Assembly (NCBI RefSeq): GCF_016464705.1
Contig: NZ_JAEHOB010000013.1
Location: 124,001-188,000 of the forward strand
Reading direction: 5' to 3'
From: Qaidamihabitans albus
Lineage (GTDB): Bacteria; Actinomycetota; Actinomycetes; Mycobacteriales; Pseudonocardiaceae
DNA length: 64,000 nucleotides
Positions 25,804 through 34,329 of this stretch are shown piece by piece. Position numbers and translations under genes: made by a program. Within the stretch, counting starts at the first letter, position 1. Every line of letters begins with the position of its first letter. The notes under the pieces are model-generated. The model was not told the DNA's origin and made no database searches. It was given only the letters and a program-made list of their open reading frames with translations.

Positions 25804-26724
25804 TCAGCCGCGCGCCGCCAGCACCTCCCGCATCGGCGGCCGATCGGTCACCAGCACGTCGGTGACGTCCGGCAACCACTCCCCCGACACCTGCACGAAC
25901 TGGGTGAGCTCGGCGCCGTCCGCCTCGATCCCGCAGCGTGCGAGCGCGGTGCCGAGGATCTGCCTGGCCATCACGCCGAGTTGCAGCAGCGAGCGGTTGC
26001 GGTGCTTGCGCACGCCCAGGTTCACCTGCGCGAGCGCGTCGATCCCGTAGCGCGCCTCCGCATCGAGCAGCAGCCCGATCTCGACGCCGTACCCGGCTGC
26101 GAACGGCACCGACTCCAGCAGTTCCCTGGTGGCCGCGTACTCCCCGCCCAGCGGCTGGACCAGCCCGGAGAGCGCCGGCCGCAGCGCCGAGAGCACCGGC
26201 CGGGCCAGCAACTCGGTGACGCGGCCGCCACCGGTGCCGATCTCGGCGGTCTCCAGTCGCAGCGGGCGCCGGTAGAAACCCTTCACCAGGTGCACATCCG
26301 GTTCGGACAGCAGCGGCCCGAGCAGCGCGGGCACGAACGCCGGGTCCGGGTCGACGAGGTCGGAGTCGAGGAACACCACCACATCGCCGCTGGTCGCCGC
26401 GAGCGAGCGCCACAGCACCTCGCCCTTGCCGGGCAGCGTCGCCCAGTCGGACAGCACGTCCTCGCGCCGCACCACGCGCGCGCCCGCCCTGGCCGCCGCC
26501 GCGACGGTGCCGTCGGTGGACCCCGAGTCGGCGACCACGAGTTCGTCCACGAGCGAGCCGAGCAGCGGGCGGACGGAGGACACCACGCCGGCGACGGTGT
26601 CCTCCTCGTTCAGCGCGGGCAGCACCACGGAGACCGTCCGTGCTCCCTTCGCGCGCGCCAGTCCGGCGGCCGTCCACGCGGGGGCCTGCCAGGTCCGTTC
26701 GGAGAACCAGCGCGGCGATGTCAT
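25804..26724 (-). CDS. gpgS: Glucosyl-3-phosphoglycerate synthase GpgS
   Basis: 306 residues, GT-A fold of family GT81. VSVVLPALNEEDTV for nucleotide binding, DSGSTDGT, the metal motif in VVFLDSDLVDPDP (~residues 125-137), and a distinctive PLGGEYAATRELLESVPFAAGYGVEIGLL block. It transfers glucose from a nucleotide sugar to 3-phosphoglycerate, first step of methylglucose lipopolysaccharide synthesis in mycobacteria (Rv1208). ATG 26724 is the only start that keeps the conserved N-terminus; no clear ribosome site. Confidence 0.9.
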   Translation of the reverse strand: MTSPRWFSERTWQAPAWTAAGLARAKGARTVSVVLPALNEEDTVAGVVSSVRPLLGSLVDELVVADSGSTDGTVAAAARAGARVVRREDVLSDWATLPGKGEVLWRSLAATSGDVVVFLDSDLVDPDPAFVPALLGPLLSEPDVHLVKGFYRRPLRLETAEIGTGGGRVTELLARPVLSALRPALSGLVQPLGGEYAATRELLESVPFAAGYGVEIGLLLDAEARYGIDALAQVNLGVRKHRNRSLLQLGVMARQILGTALARCGIEADGAELTQFVQVSGEWLPDVTDVLVTDRPPMREVLAARG

Positions 26725-26771
26725 GTGTCTGATCGTGCCATCCTGGGTAGTCGCGGACGGCTGGAGGAGAC

Positions 26772-27449
26772 GTGTTGCATCTGTTGATCCGGAGGATTCT
26801 CGCGCCGCTGGTGCGGATGCTGTACCGCCCGGTGGTGCACGGCGCGGAGCGGGTACCGCCGGAGGGGCCGGTGATCCTGGCGGCGAACCACCGTTCGGCG
26901 GTCGACACGGCGGTGATCCCGCTCGTGACACCGCGGCCGGTGCGGTTCCTCGGCAAGGCCGAGTACTTCGAGGGCCGGGGACCGAAGGGCCGGTTCGTCG
27001 CCGCGTTCCTCTCCGCGCTCGGCTACGTGCCGGTGGAGCGGGGAAACGCGAAGGCGGGACTGGCCGCGCTGGAGGCCGCGCGGAAGGTACTCGACGACGG
27101 CGGCGCGTTCGGCATCTACCCGGAGGGCACCCGCTCGCTGGACGGCAGGCTGCACCGCGGGCACACCGGCGTCGGCGCGCTCGCACTGGCCACCGGGGCC
27201 AGGGTGGTGCCGGTGGCGCTGGCCGGTACCGAGCGGGTGCAGCCGGTCGGCAGGCGCATCCCCCGGCCGGCGAAGGTGACCGTCCGCTTCGGCGACCCGC
27301 TGGACTTCTCCCGCTACGACGGCATGGAAGCCTCGCCCGCGATCCGGCGCGCCGTGACCGACGAGGTCATGTACGCGATCATGGAGCTGTCCGGCCAGGA
27401 GTACGTCGACGCCTACCACAGGAAGCCGGGAGCGGCGGACGCCGCGTGA
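26772..27449 (+). CDS. 1-acyl-glycerol-3-phosphate acyltransferase (PlsC-like)
   Basis: 225 residues. The HxxxxD catalytic motif NHRSAVD is near residue 38 and the substrate motif YPEGTRS near 117; ARVVPVALAGTERV and a late Pro-containing strand complete the LPLAT core. An N-terminal amphipathic or membrane stretch (LLIRRILAPLVRMLY) suits phosphatidate synthesis at the membrane. Start is GTG 26772 or TTG 26775 behind GGAGGAG. Divergent from gpgS with only 47 bp between starts. Confidence 0.88.
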   Translation: MLHLLIRRILAPLVRMLYRPVVHGAERVPPEGPVILAANHRSAVDTAVIPLVTPRPVRFLGKAEYFEGRGPKGRFVAAFLSALGYVPVERGNAKAGLAALEAARKVLDDGGAFGIYPEGTRSLDGRLHRGHTGVGALALATGARVVPVALAGTERVQPVGRRIPRPAKVTVRFGDPLDFSRYDGMEASPAIRRAVTDEVMYAIMELSGQEYVDAYHRKPGAADAA

Positions 27450-27469
27450 GCGCTGTGTGAGCGCCGGGG

Positions 27470-28042
27470 TCAGCCTGCCCACCTTTCGACCGGCTCCGCC
27501 TGGTGCCGCTCGAACGCATCGAGCAGCGCGACCGGATCCGCGTCGATGGTCACCAGCTCGCGGCTGCGGGTGTTGAGGAAGCCCTCCTCGACCATGTGGT
27601 CGATGAACTCGGCGAGCTTGGTGTAGTAGCCGCCCGCGTCCACCAGTGCGAGGGGCTTGGCGTGCAGGCCCAGCTGCGCCCACGTCCACACCTCGAACAG
27701 CTCCTCCAGGGTGCCCGCGCCGCCGGGCAGGGCGAGGAAGCCGTCGGAGAGCTCGGCCATCTTCGCCTTGCGCTGGTGCATGTCCTCGACGACGTACTGC
27801 TCGGTGAGCCGGTCGTGGGCGATCTCCACCCGCATGAGGTGCTGCGGGATCACGCCGATGACCTCACCACCCGCGGCCAGCGCCGCGTCGGCGACGACCC
27901 CCATCAGCCCGACACTCGCGCCGCCGTAGACCACGCCGATCCCGCGCTCGGCGAGCAGCGTGCCCAGCGCCGCGGCGTCGCGCCCGTAGCCCTCGCCGAC
28001 GCCCGTCGACGAACCGCAGAACACACAGACCCGCCTGATCAA
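27470..28042 (-). CDS. LOG-family protein (TIGR00730), copy 1
   Basis: 190 residues from TTG 28042, which overlaps the stop of the upstream paralogue (TTGA) and has GGGAGGA 6 nt before it. Rossmann start VCVFCGSSTGVGE, then RKAKMAELSDGFLALPGGAGTLEE with the PGGxGTxxE signature. The family includes cytokinin-activating phosphoribohydrolases that release a base from nucleoside 5'-monophosphates. Same type as Rv1205. The bacterial role of this copy is unproven. Confidence 0.88.
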   Translation of the reverse strand: MIRRVCVFCGSSTGVGEGYGRDAAALGTLLAERGIGVVYGGASVGLMGVVADAALAAGGEVIGVIPQHLMRVEIAHDRLTEQYVVEDMHQRKAKMAELSDGFLALPGGAGTLEELFEVWTWAQLGLHAKPLALVDAGGYYTKLAEFIDHMVEEGFLNTRSRELVTIDADPVALLDAFERHQAEPVERWAG

Positions 28043-28863
28043 TGCGTGTCCTCCCAAGCCTTGTACGCCTCGAGCACTATCCCCACCGCATCGTCGATGT
28101 CGTCGGTGACGTGCAGCAGCGCGGCGTCCCGCTCGCCGATCTTGCCCTCGGCGAGCACCGTGTCGCGCACCCATTCGTAGAGCCCGTTCCAGTACGCCGA
28201 GCCGAAGAGCACCACGGGGAACTTCGTGACCTTCTTCGTCTGCACCAGCGTGAGCGCCTCGAACAGCTCGTCGAGCGTGCCGAACCCGCCCGGCAGGCAG
28301 ATGAACGCCTGCGCGTACTTGACGAACATCGTCTTGCGGGTGAAGAAGTAGCGGAAGTTCACCCCGAGGTCCACCCACGGGTTCAGGCCCTGCTCGAACG
28401 GCAGCTCGATGCCGAGCCCGATCGAGAGGCCGCCCGCCTCGGAGGCACCGCGGTTGACGGCCTCCATCGAGCCGGGACCGCCGCCGGTGATCGAGGCGAA
28501 GCCCGCGTTGGCCAGCGCCGCCCCGATGTCGCGCCCGAGCTGGTACTCGGGATGCTCGCGCGGGGTGCGGGCCGACCCGAACACCGTCACCGCGCGGGGC
28601 ACCTCGGCGAGCGCGCCGAAGCCCTCCACGAACTCCGCCTGGATCCGCAGCACCCGCCACGGGTCGGTGTGCACCCAGTCGCTCGGCCCCCGGGAGTCCA
28701 GCAGCCGCTGGTCGGTCGTGGAGTCCTCGGCCTGCCTGCCCCGGCGCAGCACGACCGGTCCGCGGTGCCGCTCCGGCGGGTGCTCGTTGTCCTCACCGGA
28801 GATGTCACGGGGGATGTCACCGTGCTGGCTGTGCTCGTCCTGGCGGTCCACGTGGTCACTCAC
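28039..28863 (-). CDS. LOG-family protein (TIGR00730), copy 2, long N-terminus
   Basis: 274 residues from GTG 28863; a longer upstream frame would run into the dapE gene. An acidic, His-rich N-terminal extension of about 75 residues precedes the Rossmann core: VTVFGSARTPREHPEYQLG, SITGGGPGSMEA, RKTMFVKYAQAFICLPGGFGTLDE. The core has the PGGxGTxxE signature and resembles LOG-like proteins of the longer type. It is translationally coupled to the shorter paralogue and 16 bp downstream of dapE. Confidence 0.85.
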   Translation of the reverse strand: MSDHVDRQDEHSQHGDIPRDISGEDNEHPPERHRGPVVLRRGRQAEDSTTDQRLLDSRGPSDWVHTDPWRVLRIQAEFVEGFGALAEVPRAVTVFGSARTPREHPEYQLGRDIGAALANAGFASITGGGPGSMEAVNRGASEAGGLSIGLGIELPFEQGLNPWVDLGVNFRYFFTRKTMFVKYAQAFICLPGGFGTLDELFEALTLVQTKKVTKFPVVLFGSAYWNGLYEWVRDTVLAEGKIGERDAALLHVTDDIDDAVGIVLEAYKAWEDTH

Positions 28864-28879
28864 AGCGCCCACCCTAGAG

Positions 28880-29956
28880 TCACCCGGCGAGGAACGACCG
28901 GAGCACCTCGGCAACGCGGGCGATCTCGGCCCCTGCCACGTGCTCCTGCCGGGTGTGGGCGAGCGTCGGGTCACCGGGGCCGAAGTTCAGGGCGGGCATC
29001 CCGAGTGCGGCGAACCGGGCGACGTCGGTCCAGCCGAGTTTGGCGGCGGCCTCGCCCCCTGCCGCCCGCACCAGTTCCGCGGCGGCGGGCGCCGAGAGCC
29101 CGGGCAGGGCTCCCGGCGAGCAGTCGACCACGACCGGCTCGAACCCGTCGAACACCTCCCGCAGGTGCCGTTCCGCGTCCTCGGGACTGCGGTCGGGGGC
29201 GAACCGGAAGTTGACGGCGAGCACCGCCTCGTCCGGTACGACGTTGCCGGAGACCCCGCCGGACACCCGCACGGCCTGCAGGCCCTCGCGGTAGGTCAGC
29301 CCGTCGATGTCGACCACCCTCGGCGTGTACCCGGTGAGCACCCGCAGCGGCGCGGCCAGTGCGTGGATGGCGTTCACCCCCATCCAGGCCCGCGCGGTGT
29401 GCGCCCTGGTACCGGTACCGCGCAGCTCCACCCGCATCGTGCCCTGGCAACCCGCCTCGATCACCGCGTTGGAGGGCTCCCCCACGATCGCGAGGTCGCC
29501 CCGCAGCCAGCCCGGCAGCTCGCGTTCGATGCGGCCGAGGCCGTTGCGCGCAGCCTCGACCTCCTCACAGTCGTAGAAGACGAACGTCACGTCGTGCCGT
29601 GGCTCCGGCAGCGTCGCCGCCAGGTGCAGGAACACCGCGTCGCCGCCCTTCATGTCCACCGTGCCGAGGCCGTACAGCACCTCGCCCGCCCCTGAGCCGC
29701 TGCGGCGCACCGGCAGGTTGCCGTTCACCGGCACGGTGTCCAGGTGGCCTGCCAGCACGACCCGCGAAGGCCGGCCCAGCGAGGTGCGTGCGAGCACGGC
29801 GTCGCCGTTGCGGACGACCTCCAGGTGCGCCGCCTGCGCGCGCAGGGCGGCCTCCACGGCATCGGCGATCCCGGCCTCGTCGCCGGAGACGCTCGGGATG
29901 TCCACGAGGGCGGCGGTGAGGTCGACGGGATCGGCGCGCAGGTCGAGCGAGGGCAT
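28880..29956 (-). CDS. dapE: Succinyl-diaminopimelate desuccinylase DapE
   Basis: 358 residues from ATG 29956. M20 metallopeptidase layout: first metal block GHLDTVP (~residues 67-73), VDMKGGDA, catalytic glutamate pair in [24 protein letters not shown], and the last ligand near [11 protein letters not shown]. Hydrolyses N-succinyl-LL-diaminopimelate in the lysine/peptidoglycan pathway. dapD and dapC follow within 4 kb. TACGGT ends 6 nt before the ATG, so the mRNA is probably leaderless. Confidence 0.92.
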   Translation of the reverse strand: MPSLDLRADPVDLTAALVDIPSVSGDEAGIADAVEAALRAQAAHLEVVRNGDAVLARTSLGRPSRVVLAGHLDTVPVNGNLPVRRSGSGAGEVLYGLGTVDMKGGDAVFLHLAATLPEPRHDVTFVFYDCEEVEAARNGLGRIERELPGWLRGDLAIVGEPSNAVIEAGCQGTMRVELRGTGTRAHTARAWMGVNAIHALAAPLRVLTGYTPRVVDIDGLTYREGLQAVRVSGGVSGNVVPDEAVLAVNFRFAPDRSPEDAERHLREVFDGFEPVVVDCSPGALPGLSAPAAAELVRAAGGEAAAKLGWTDVARFAALGMPALNFGPGDPTLAHTRQEHVAGAEIARVAEVLRSFLAG

Positions 29957-29962
29957 GCTCGC

Positions 29963-29986
29963 ACCGTACTGGCCGCTGCGTACGGT
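29963..29986. promoter_or_regulatory. Back-to-back -10 elements TACGGT for two leaderless genes
   Basis: The 36-bp gap between divergent starts holds TACGGT on the minus strand (29968-29963), 6 nt from the dapE ATG, and TACGGT on the plus strand (29981-29986), 6 nt from GTG 29993. Neither gene has a ribosome site. Both transcripts would begin at the start codon and their polymerase footprints must overlap. Confidence 0.6.
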
Positions 29987-29992
29987 GATGGC

Positions 29993-30433
29993 GTGCGCAT
30001 CCGAGTAGTCCTCGCCACCCTCGCCGGTGCCCTGCTGCTGATGCTGCCCGCCTGCTCCGAAGAGGCCGGCCCGACGCCCAAGCAGGCGCCCGATCCCGGG
30101 CCGGAGGCGCTGTCGGTCAAGCTCGGCAACCTGATGGTCGATCCCTGCTTCCGCAGACCGGCCGAGATGGACCCGCCGAGCTGCCAGAAGTACGTCACCC
30201 AGCTCGCCAGCGTGCCGGGCACCGCCGAGAAGTTCGCCGGCACCGAGCACCCCGAGCTGGCGGCGGCAGCGCGCGAGCTCGCGGCCGGGGTCAGCACCTA
30301 CCGGGACAACGGCTGTGCCGCACCGGACGCGGGCGAGGCGTGCACGAGGGCGCTGACCGACATCGCCGCGGCGGTCGAGGAGATCGAGGCGGGCGTCGGC
30401 GAGCTGCCCGGTGTCCCGGAGACGGCCGGCTGA
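29993..30433 (+). CDS. Small lipoprotein, function unknown
   Basis: 146 residues from GTG 29993. Signal [20 protein letters not shown] with the lipidated Cys near residue 22, then a Pro/Glu linker and a domain with four further cysteines (DPCFRRP, PPSCQKY, DNGCAAP, GEACTRA) that could form two disulphides outside the membrane. Predominantly helical C-terminus. No recognised domain. It precedes dapD by 22 bp and may be co-transcribed. Confidence 0.72.
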   Translation: MRIRVVLATLAGALLLMLPACSEEAGPTPKQAPDPGPEALSVKLGNLMVDPCFRRPAEMDPPSCQKYVTQLASVPGTAEKFAGTEHPELAAAARELAAGVSTYRDNGCAAPDAGEACTRALTDIAAAVEEIEAGVGELPGVPETAG

Positions 30434-30455
30434 GCCAGGCGTTACGGTTACGGCC

Positions 30456-31439
30456 GTGAGCGAGACCCCGAACCCCGAAACCACCGGCGCGACCGGCGTC
30501 GGCCTCGCGACCGTCACCGACGGCGGCACGGTGCTGGACACGTGGTTCCCGCACCCCAAGCTGATCGACGGCGGCAGTGGAGGCGGCACCGAGCGGCTGT
30601 CACCCGCGCAGGCGGCCGAGGCCCTCGGCGAGTCGGTCACGGCGTTGCTCGGCCCGGACACCGACCGCGAGGTGGAGATCGTCGCGGTGCGCGTGACCAT
30701 CCCCACGCTGGCGAGCGCGCCCGCGGACGCGCACGACATCTACCTCCGGCTGCACCTGCTCTCGCACCGGCTGGTCCAGCCGCACGGTCAGAATCTGGAC
30801 GGGGTGTTCGGGCTGCTCTCGAACGTCGTCTGGACCAACCACGGCCCGTGCCCGGTGGAGGGCTTCGAGGCCACCCGGCTGCGGCTGCGCGCACGCGGCC
30901 ACGTGACGGTGTACGGCATCGACAAGTTCCCGCGGATGGTCGACTACGTCACGCCGGGCGGCGTGCGGATCGCCGACGCCGACCGGGCCCGCCTCGGCGC
31001 GCACCTCGCCCCGGGCACCACCGTGATGCACGAGGGCTTCGTGAACTTCAACGCGGGCACGCTCGGCGCCTCGATGGTCGAGGGCCGGATCTCGGCGGGC
31101 GTGGTGATCGGCGACGGCACCGACATCGGTGGCGGGGCGTCGATCATGGGCACCCTCTCCGGTGGCGGCAAGGAAGTGATCTCGGTCGGTGAGCGCTGCC
31201 TGATCGGCGCGAACGGCGGTGTCGGGATCTCGCTCGGCGACGACTCGGTGGTCGAGGCCGGGCTGTACGTCACGGCGGGCACGAAGGTCCTCGTCGAGGG
31301 CCGGTCGGTGAAGGCGCGCGAGCTCTCCGGCGTCTCCGGGGCGCTCTTTCGCCGCAACTCCTCGACCGGCGCCGTGGAGGCCGTGCCGCGCACCGGTTCC
31401 GGCGTCGAGCTGAACTCCGCGCTGCACGCCAACGACTGA
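30456..31439 (+). CDS. dapD: Tetrahydrodipicolinate N-succinyltransferase DapD
   Basis: 327 residues from GTG 30456. N-terminal domain, then a left-handed beta-helix with hexapeptide repeats ([36 protein letters not shown]) and the actinobacterial C-terminal cap. Matches the M. tuberculosis Rv1201c type rather than the shorter enterobacterial form. Uses succinyl-CoA to make N-succinyl-2-amino-6-ketopimelate for meso-DAP and lysine. Tandem TACGGT/TACGGC 7 and 1 nt before the start suggest a leaderless mRNA. Confidence 0.92.
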   Translation: MSETPNPETTGATGVGLATVTDGGTVLDTWFPHPKLIDGGSGGGTERLSPAQAAEALGESVTALLGPDTDREVEIVAVRVTIPTLASAPADAHDIYLRLHLLSHRLVQPHGQNLDGVFGLLSNVVWTNHGPCPVEGFEATRLRLRARGHVTVYGIDKFPRMVDYVTPGGVRIADADRARLGAHLAPGTTVMHEGFVNFNAGTLGASMVEGRISAGVVIGDGTDIGGGASIMGTLSGGGKEVISVGERCLIGANGGVGISLGDDSVVEAGLYVTAGTKVLVEGRSVKARELSGVSGALFRRNSSTGAVEAVPRTGSGVELNSALHAND

Positions 31440-31451
31440 GCACCCGTCCCG

Positions 31452-31501
31452 CCCTCGTGAGTGCGCACACGAGTTAGAACGCCGGTTGCCACTCACGAGG
31501 G
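31452..31501. repeat. Family A palindrome, copy 2 (after dapD)
   Basis: CCCTCGTGAGTG (31452-31463) pairs with CACTCACGAGGG (31490-31501). The left half keeps the full family core CTCGTGAGTGCGCACACGAG-TTAGAAC, whereas the right inner half has diverged. It lies 12 nt after the dapD stop and just upstream of the next gene's promoter, so it probably insulates the two. Confidence 0.8.
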
Positions 31502-31519
31502 TCCACCGGCGCGTTCACC

Positions 31520-31525
31520 TACAAT
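31520..31525 (+). promoter_or_regulatory. -10 element TACAAT for the CHAD gene
   Basis: TACAAT, a near-consensus -10, ends 7 nt before GTG 31533 with no ribosome site between. The palindrome at 31452-31501 ends 18 bp upstream, in the -35 zone. Leaderless transcription is likely. Confidence 0.5.
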
Positions 31526-31532
31526 TCATCCG

Positions 31533-32489
31533 GTGACCGCCGAATCGCTGCCCGAGACCGCCGAGCTGGGACTGTCCGAGGAACCGCTCGAAGCCGGCCC
31601 CGACGACTCCCCTGCGCGGCACGTCCGCGCCAAGGTGGATGCCCAGTTGCGCGAGCTGCTTGCCTACGAGCCGGGCACCCGCAGCGGCAAGGATCCCGAG
31701 GACCTGCACCAGATGCGGGTGGCCACCCGCAGGCTGCGCAGCGTGCTCAAGCTCGCCGCGCCGCTGCTCGGTCCGGGCACCGAGCAGGTGCGGGCCGAAC
31801 TCGGCTGGCTCGGTGCCGCGCTCGGTGAGGTCCGTGACCACGATGTGCTCATCGGTCACCTGCGCGAGGTTGTCGAGGACTTCGAGGTCGCCGACCAGGC
31901 GGCTGCCCGCCGGCTGGTCACCGTGTTCATCAGGGAGCGCGGGCGCGCGAAGCGGCGGCTGAACCGGGCCCTGTCCTCGGGCCGGTACACCGCGCTGCTG
32001 CGCGACACCGCGCAGCTCACCAGGCAGCCGGACATCGAGCCGGACACCGCGGCGCTCGTCGGCAGCCAGGAGGCGGGCACGCTGCTCGTCGACTCGCTGC
32101 GCAAACCGCACCGCAGGCTGATGAAGGCGGTCGCGGCGTTGCCCGCCGACCCGCCGGACGACGACCTGCACGCCCTGCGCATCCATGGCAAGCGTTTGCG
32201 TTACACGGCGGAGCTGGCCCGGCCCGCCGCGGGCAAGAAGCAGACCAAGAAGATCGGCAAGCTGGTCAAGGCGGCGAAGGACCTGCAGACGGTGCTCGGC
32301 GAGCACCAGGACGCCGTGGTCGCCACCACGCGCATGCGGGAACTGCTGGACTCGCAGGACGCCCACGTGGGCTTCGTCGCGGGCCGGATCGCCGAGCGCG
32401 AGCAGGCCCGGCGTGCGCTAGCCCGCCAACAGTGGCCCGGCACGGTGTCCCGGATCGACGCGGCGGCACAGGCCCTGCTCAGGTCGTGA
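31533..32489 (+). CDS. CHAD-domain protein
   Basis: 318 residues from GTG 31533. After an acidic N-terminal ~30 residues comes the CHAD helical bundle: DPEDLHQMRVATRRLRSVLKL (conserved His/Arg), EVRDHDVLIGHL, and the second repeat DDDLHALRIHGKRLRYTAEL, followed by VLGEHQDAVVATTRM. CHAD domains bind polyphosphate through these basic and His residues; no CYTH domain is fused here. Its stop TGA is part of the palindromic repeat that follows. Confidence 0.88.
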   Translation: MTAESLPETAELGLSEEPLEAGPDDSPARHVRAKVDAQLRELLAYEPGTRSGKDPEDLHQMRVATRRLRSVLKLAAPLLGPGTEQVRAELGWLGAALGEVRDHDVLIGHLREVVEDFEVADQAAARRLVTVFIRERGRAKRRLNRALSSGRYTALLRDTAQLTRQPDIEPDTAALVGSQEAGTLLVDSLRKPHRRLMKAVAALPADPPDDDLHALRIHGKRLRYTAELARPAAGKKQTKKIGKLVKAAKDLQTVLGEHQDAVVATTRMRELLDSQDAHVGFVAGRIAEREQARRALARQQWPGTVSRIDAAAQALLRS

Positions 32490-32528
32490 GTGCGCACACG
32501 AGTTAGAACTCGTGTCGGCACTCACGAC
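32483..32528. repeat. Family A palindrome, copy 3 (holds both flanking stop codons)
   Basis: Arms 32483-32504 and 32507-32528 match at 20 of 22 positions. Inside it lie the TGA of the CHAD gene (32487-32489) and, on the other strand, the TGA of dapC (32524-32522). The element therefore terminates two convergent genes in translation and probably in transcription. Confidence 0.88.
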
Positions 32529-33616
32529 TTGGCCAGGCGCTCGGCCGCGGCGTTGATCCGCTCGTCCGTCGCGGTCAGCGCGATGCGCACGTGCTGCCGC
32601 CCCGCGGGGCCGTAGAAGGAGCCGGGAGCGACCAGGATGCCCTGCCGGGCGAGCCGGTCGACGGTCACCGTGGCGTCCTCGCCCCGGGTCGCCCACAGGT
32701 ACAACCCTGCCTCGGAGTGGTCGATGCGAAAGCCACTGTCCCGCAGCGCCTCCCGCAGCACCTTCCGGCGGGCGGCGTAGCGCTCGCGCTGTGCGTGCAT
32801 GGCCGCGTCGTCGGACAGCGCGGCGGTCATGGCCTCCTGGACGGGCCTCGGCACGATCATGCCGGCGTGCTTGCGCACCGCCAGCAGCTCGGCGACCAGC
32901 GCGGGATCGCCGGTGACGAACCCGGCGCGGTAGCCGGCCAGGTTCGCCGACTTGGACAGCGAGTGCACGGCGAGCAGGCCGTCCAGCCGACCACCGTGAA
33001 CGGCGGGATGCAGCACCGAGACCGGCTCGCCCTCCCAGCCGAGCGCGAGGTAGCACTCGTCGGACACGACGATCGTGCCGCGGTCGCGGGCCCACTCGAC
33101 GACCTTGCGCAGGTGCTCGAGGCCGAGCACCCGGCCGGTCGGGTTGGACGGTGAGTTCAGCCACAGCAGTGCGGGCCGCTGCGGCCCGAGCGCCGTGAGC
33201 CCGTCCGCCCGCAGCACGGTCGCCCCGGCGAGCAGGCCGCCCACCTCGTACGTCGGGTAGGCGAGCTCCGGGATGACGACCAGCTCACCCGGGCCGGTGC
33301 CGAGCAGCGTCGGCAGCCAGGCGACCAGCTCCTTGGACCCGATCGTCGGCAACACGGCCGCCGGATCGATCCCCTCGACACCGTGCCGCCTGCGCAACGC
33401 GCCGACCGCGGCGGAGCGCAGGGCCGGCGTGCCGTGGGTGGCCGGGTAACCGGGCACGTCGGACACCGAGGCGAGCGCGGCACGGATGCTGTCGGGTACC
33501 GGATCGACCGGGGTCCCGACGGAGAGATCCACGATCCCCCCTGGATGCGCCCGCGCCCGCTCGGTCTGCTCGGCCAGCGAGTCCCAGGGAAAGTCCGGGA
33601 GCTGGACCCGGCTCAT
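32522..33616 (-). CDS. dapC: Succinyldiaminopimelate transaminase (actinobacterial DapC type)
   Basis: 364 residues from ATG 33616, overlapping the ferredoxin stop (ATGA). PLP aminotransferase class I/II fold: [43 protein letters not shown], and the Schiff-base lysine in [18 protein letters not shown] (~residues 224-241). The fdxC-dapC pairing is the M. tuberculosis Rv1177-Rv1178 arrangement. Converts N-succinyl-2-amino-6-ketopimelate to N-succinyl-LL-DAP. Its stop lies in the family A repeat. Confidence 0.88.
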   Translation of the reverse strand: MSRVQLPDFPWDSLAEQTERARAHPGGIVDLSVGTPVDPVPDSIRAALASVSDVPGYPATHGTPALRSAAVGALRRRHGVEGIDPAAVLPTIGSKELVAWLPTLLGTGPGELVVIPELAYPTYEVGGLLAGATVLRADGLTALGPQRPALLWLNSPSNPTGRVLGLEHLRKVVEWARDRGTIVVSDECYLALGWEGEPVSVLHPAVHGGRLDGLLAVHSLSKSANLAGYRAGFVTGDPALVAELLAVRKHAGMIVPRPVQEAMTAALSDDAAMHAQRERYAARRKVLREALRDSGFRIDHSEAGLYLWATRGEDATVTVDRLARQGILVAPGSFYGPAGRQHVRIALTATDERINAAAERLAKS

Positions 33617-33933
33617 TCGGCCTGCGGGGGCAGGTCCTTGATCCACTGCGGGTCGTGGCTGGTCTTACCGACCTTGGAGGCGCCGCCCGGCGAGCCCAGC
33701 TCGTCGAAGAAGTCGACGTTGGCCTTGGTGTAGGCGCTCCACTCGTCCGGGACGTCGTCCTCGTAGTAGATGGCTTCGACCGGACACACCGGCTCGCAGG
33801 CTCCGCAGTCGACACACTCGTCGGGGTGGATGTAGAGCATCCGGTCGCCCTCGTAGATGCAGTCGACGGGGCACTCGTCGATGCATGTCTTGTCGAGCAC
33901 GTCGACGCAGGGCTCGGCGATCACATAGGTCAC
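33613..33933 (-). CDS. fdxC: 7Fe ferredoxin FdxC
   Basis: 106 residues from GTG 33933, AGGAG 9 nt upstream. Cysteines are spaced C...C..ECPVDC near residues 9-24 and [12 protein letters not shown] near 40-51, giving one 3Fe-4S and one 4Fe-4S cluster as in mycobacterial FdxC (Rv1177). A C-terminal extension ([18 protein letters not shown]) wraps the fold. Electron donor to P450s or reductases; partner unknown. Operon with dapC by ATGA overlap. Confidence 0.92.
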   Translation of the reverse strand: MTYVIAEPCVDVLDKTCIDECPVDCIYEGDRMLYIHPDECVDCGACEPVCPVEAIYYEDDVPDEWSAYTKANVDFFDELGSPGGASKVGKTSHDPQWIKDLPPQAE

Positions 33934-34057
33934 TGCGTTTCTCCTGGTTCAGTGGTCTGGCCCGATAACGGACATTACGCTGTCCCGCTCGGCATCCTAT
34001 GCCGAGGCCCGTCTCGGTCCCCGGCCGCACGGGTGGCGTGAACGCCGTTCACCGAAC

Positions 34058-34294
34058 CTACTCCGCGCGGCGGTTCTTCCGCTCCGGCACACGGCTGTCG
34101 CCGGTCACCACGAAGCGGGGCTTCTCCTTCGCGGCCCCGCCCTGGCCATCCGTGCCGTCAGTGCCGTCATTGTTGTCATTGTCGTCATTGTCGTCCGTGC
34201 CGGACCTACCGGTGTTCACCGCCCGGTTGAAGCCCTCGGCGATCTCCTTGACCAGATCGGCGTTGTGACGATCGTCCCTGCGCGCGATACTCAT
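34058..34294 (-). CDS. Small hydrophilic protein with Asp/Asn/Gly tract
   Basis: 78 residues from ATG 34294 with GAGGAGG 6 nt upstream. Basic N-terminus (SIARRDDRHNADLVKEIAEGFNRAV), then a tract DDNDDNDNNDGTDGTDG coded by near-identical 9-bp repeats, then a Lys/Arg-rich tail. No domain recognised. The ribosome site and codon bias support a gene; the tract is a likely site of length variation. Confidence 0.65.
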   Translation of the reverse strand: MSIARRDDRHNADLVKEIAEGFNRAVNTGRSGTDDNDDNDNNDGTDGTDGQGGAAKEKPRFVVTGDSRVPERKNRRAE

Positions 34295-34329
34295 CGATCC
34301 TCCTCGCTTGCGGCTTTGCTACCAATCTA

